35,499 bases of DNA from NCBI GenBank assembly GCA_016868295.1, contig VGHJ01000027.1:1-35499 (forward strand), given 5' to 3'. The translations under genes were made by a program, and so were the position numbers. The notes under the pieces are model-generated. The model saw nothing but the letters and a program-made list of their open reading frames with translations, was not told where the DNA came from and made no database searches. Origin of the DNA: Betaproteobacteria bacterium. Lineage in GTDB: Bacteria; Pseudomonadota; Gammaproteobacteria; Burkholderiales; Rhodocyclaceae. Positions 34,547 through 35,499 of this stretch are shown here, in pieces (positions within the stretch are counted from its first letter, which is position 1; every line of letters starts with the position of its first letter).

Positions 34547-35041
34547 ATGGAGCGATTCACCATATCCCTCGACGAAAAGCTGGCGAAGGAATTCGACCGG
34601 CTGATCCGCGAGCGCGGCTACGACAACCGCTCTGAAGCGGTGCGCGACATCCTGCGCGAGAAGCTGGAGTCGAGCCGCCTCGCCCGCGAGGAGGCGCCCG
34701 ACTGCATCGCCGCACTGTCCTACATCTTCAACCACCACGAGCGCGACCTCGCCGAGCGCCTGACGGCACAGAGCCATGACCACCACGACCTCACCGTGTC
34801 GACCATGCACGCCCACCTCGACCACGACAACTGCATGGAGACGACGATCCTGCGCGGGCCGACCAAGGCCGTGCGCGAATTCGCCAACGCGGTGATGGCC
34901 GAGCGCGGCGTGCGCCACGGCGCGCTGAACCTGGTGCCGGCGGATGTGAACGCCGGGCGCAAGCACCGACATGGTCAACCTCGCGGCCACCACCACGGGC
35001 CGGACCATCCCTATCACGTGCATAGCCGGCCGAAGAGCTGA
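34547..35041 (+). CDS. nikR: Nickel-responsive regulator NikR with His-rich tail
   Basis: A 164-residue transcription factor. The ribbon-helix-helix DNA-binding domain (1-50) begins MERFTISLDEKLAKEFD, and the ACT-like nickel domain follows (52-135). The square-planar nickel ligands of E. coli NikR (H76, H87, H89, C95) correspond to H77, H88, H90 and C96 here. The protein is about 30 residues longer than E. coli NikR because of a C-terminal tail with 8 His from residue 140 on (GHHHGPDHPYHVH), which could bind extra nickel. It lies 9 bases after hoxC and overlaps the hoxJ start by one base, so it is co-translated with the H2 sensor. This position is unusual. Confidence 0.94.
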   Translation: MERFTISLDEKLAKEFDRLIRERGYDNRSEAVRDILREKLESSRLAREEAPDCIAALSYIFNHHERDLAERLTAQSHDHHDLTVSTMHAHLDHDNCMETTILRGPTKAVREFANAVMAERGVRHGALNLVPADVNAGRKHRHGQPRGHHHGPDHPYHVHSRPKS

Positions 35042-35499
35042 TGGCGCGCCAGGATAAAGGCGAAGGCAAGGAAACCCAGGGCTACCTGCCGACCCTGCCG
35101 GCGCATGTCATCGAGAGCCCGCCCGAGGGCGTCGGCGAGGACGTTTGGATCGACGTCATCCGCAAGATGGACGAGGTGTACTCGGATCTCCTTCAGTACG
35201 AGGTCGCGCTGGAGGAGAAGAACGCCAAGCTCGAGGAGACGCAGAAGTTCATCTTCAGCGTGCTCACCTCGATGTCCGACGTGCTGGTCGTGTGCGACCG
35301 CCACGGCGTCATCCAGGAGGCGAACCAGGCGCTGGCCGACCTGGTGGGAAAAAGCGAGGAGGAACTGCGCGGCACGCCGCTCATCGACCTCTTCGCCGAC
35401 GACGCCTCGAGCGAGCAGGCGCGCCGCTTCCTGCGCGACCTGCACAGCGAGCGCATCCACGACTGCGAGCTGCACTTCAAGTGCCGCTACGCGCAGGAG
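35041..35499 (+). CDS. hoxJ: HoxJ-type sensor histidine kinase, N-terminal part only
   Basis: The first 153 codons of a gene running off the window. No membrane segment is present, so it is cytosolic. A coiled stretch (about 40-70, EVYSDLLQYEVALEEKNAKLEETQKF) leads into a PAS domain (about 68-150, SVLTSMSDVLVVCDRHGVIQEANQALADLVGKSEEELRG). This matches HoxJ/HupT, whose PAS domain contacts the HoxBC sensor and whose kinase domain acts on HoxA. Kinase motifs are not visible because the window ends. The gene context (hoxB-hoxC-nikR-hoxJ) supports the name. Confidence 0.88.
   Translation, partial: MARQDKGEGKETQGYLPTLPAHVIESPPEGVGEDVWIDVIRKMDEVYSDLLQYEVALEEKNAKLEETQKFIFSVLTSMSDVLVVCDRHGVIQEANQALADLVGKSEEELRGTPLIDLFADDASSEQARRFLRDLHSERIHDCELHFKCRYAQE

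Overview
The window is GC-rich DNA from a betaproteobacterium, most likely of the Rhodocyclales or a close relative. I infer this from protein style, FNR-type TTGAC-N4-GTCAA boxes and the gene set; no rRNA or other strong taxonomic marker is present. Almost the whole window is one hydrogen-metabolism locus that codes for three different [NiFe] hydrogenases, one shared maturation machinery and an H2-sensing circuit. No stretch longer than 300 bases lacks a gene.

Layout. 1-148: short imperfect direct repeats, possibly a worn insertion-sequence end. 149-2453: a PilZ-like hypothetical gene and a nuclease-family gene broken by an internal deletion. 2454-9173: the hyb operon behind a sigma54-type promoter, hybO-A-B-C-(terminator)-D-G-E, a membrane-bound, periplasm-facing uptake hydrogenase of the Hyb type (group 1c). 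9174-12520: an accessory stretch with hicAB, a methyltransferase, a frameshifted membrane-protein gene, ltaE and several repeats. 12521-17581: hoxFUYH and hoxW, a soluble NAD-coupled hydrogenase (group 3d), behind an FNR-type box. 17582-28556: a second FNR-type box and the maturation/regulation operon hupK-like, hypA, hypB, hypF, hypC, hypD, a DUF559 gene inside an inverted repeat pair, hypE, hypX and hoxA. 28557-31792 on the minus strand: a shrunken Ada/MGMT-like gene, an EamA permease and prfC. 31993-35499: hoxB, hoxC, nikR and the start of hoxJ, the regulatory hydrogenase (group 2b) and its kinase.

How it works together (known from Cupriavidus and Rhodobacter homologues, inferred here): HoxBC senses H2 and acts through HoxJ on the NtrC-family activator HoxA, which would activate the sigma54 promoter of hybO. 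The soluble enzyme and the hyp genes appear to be switched on by low oxygen through FNR-type boxes. NikR, encoded inside the sensor operon, would add nickel control. HypX gives an oxygen-compatible route to the CO ligand.

The most unusual content lies outside the enzymes. There are four kinds of dispersed repeat: (1) an 11-copy, roughly 25-bp motif ending in CTGACTTT, in both orientations, lying both between and inside genes; (2) REP-like CCCTCTCCCCGC palindromes, two of which face each other around the DUF559 gene; (3) GGCAACTG-type repeats placed just before hoxH and hypB and at the end of hypF; (4) a two-copy CCCCCGACCCC palindrome. Three genes are visibly damaged by deletion or frameshift. 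Either this genome is being remodelled by small repeats or deletions, or part of the assembly needs checking.
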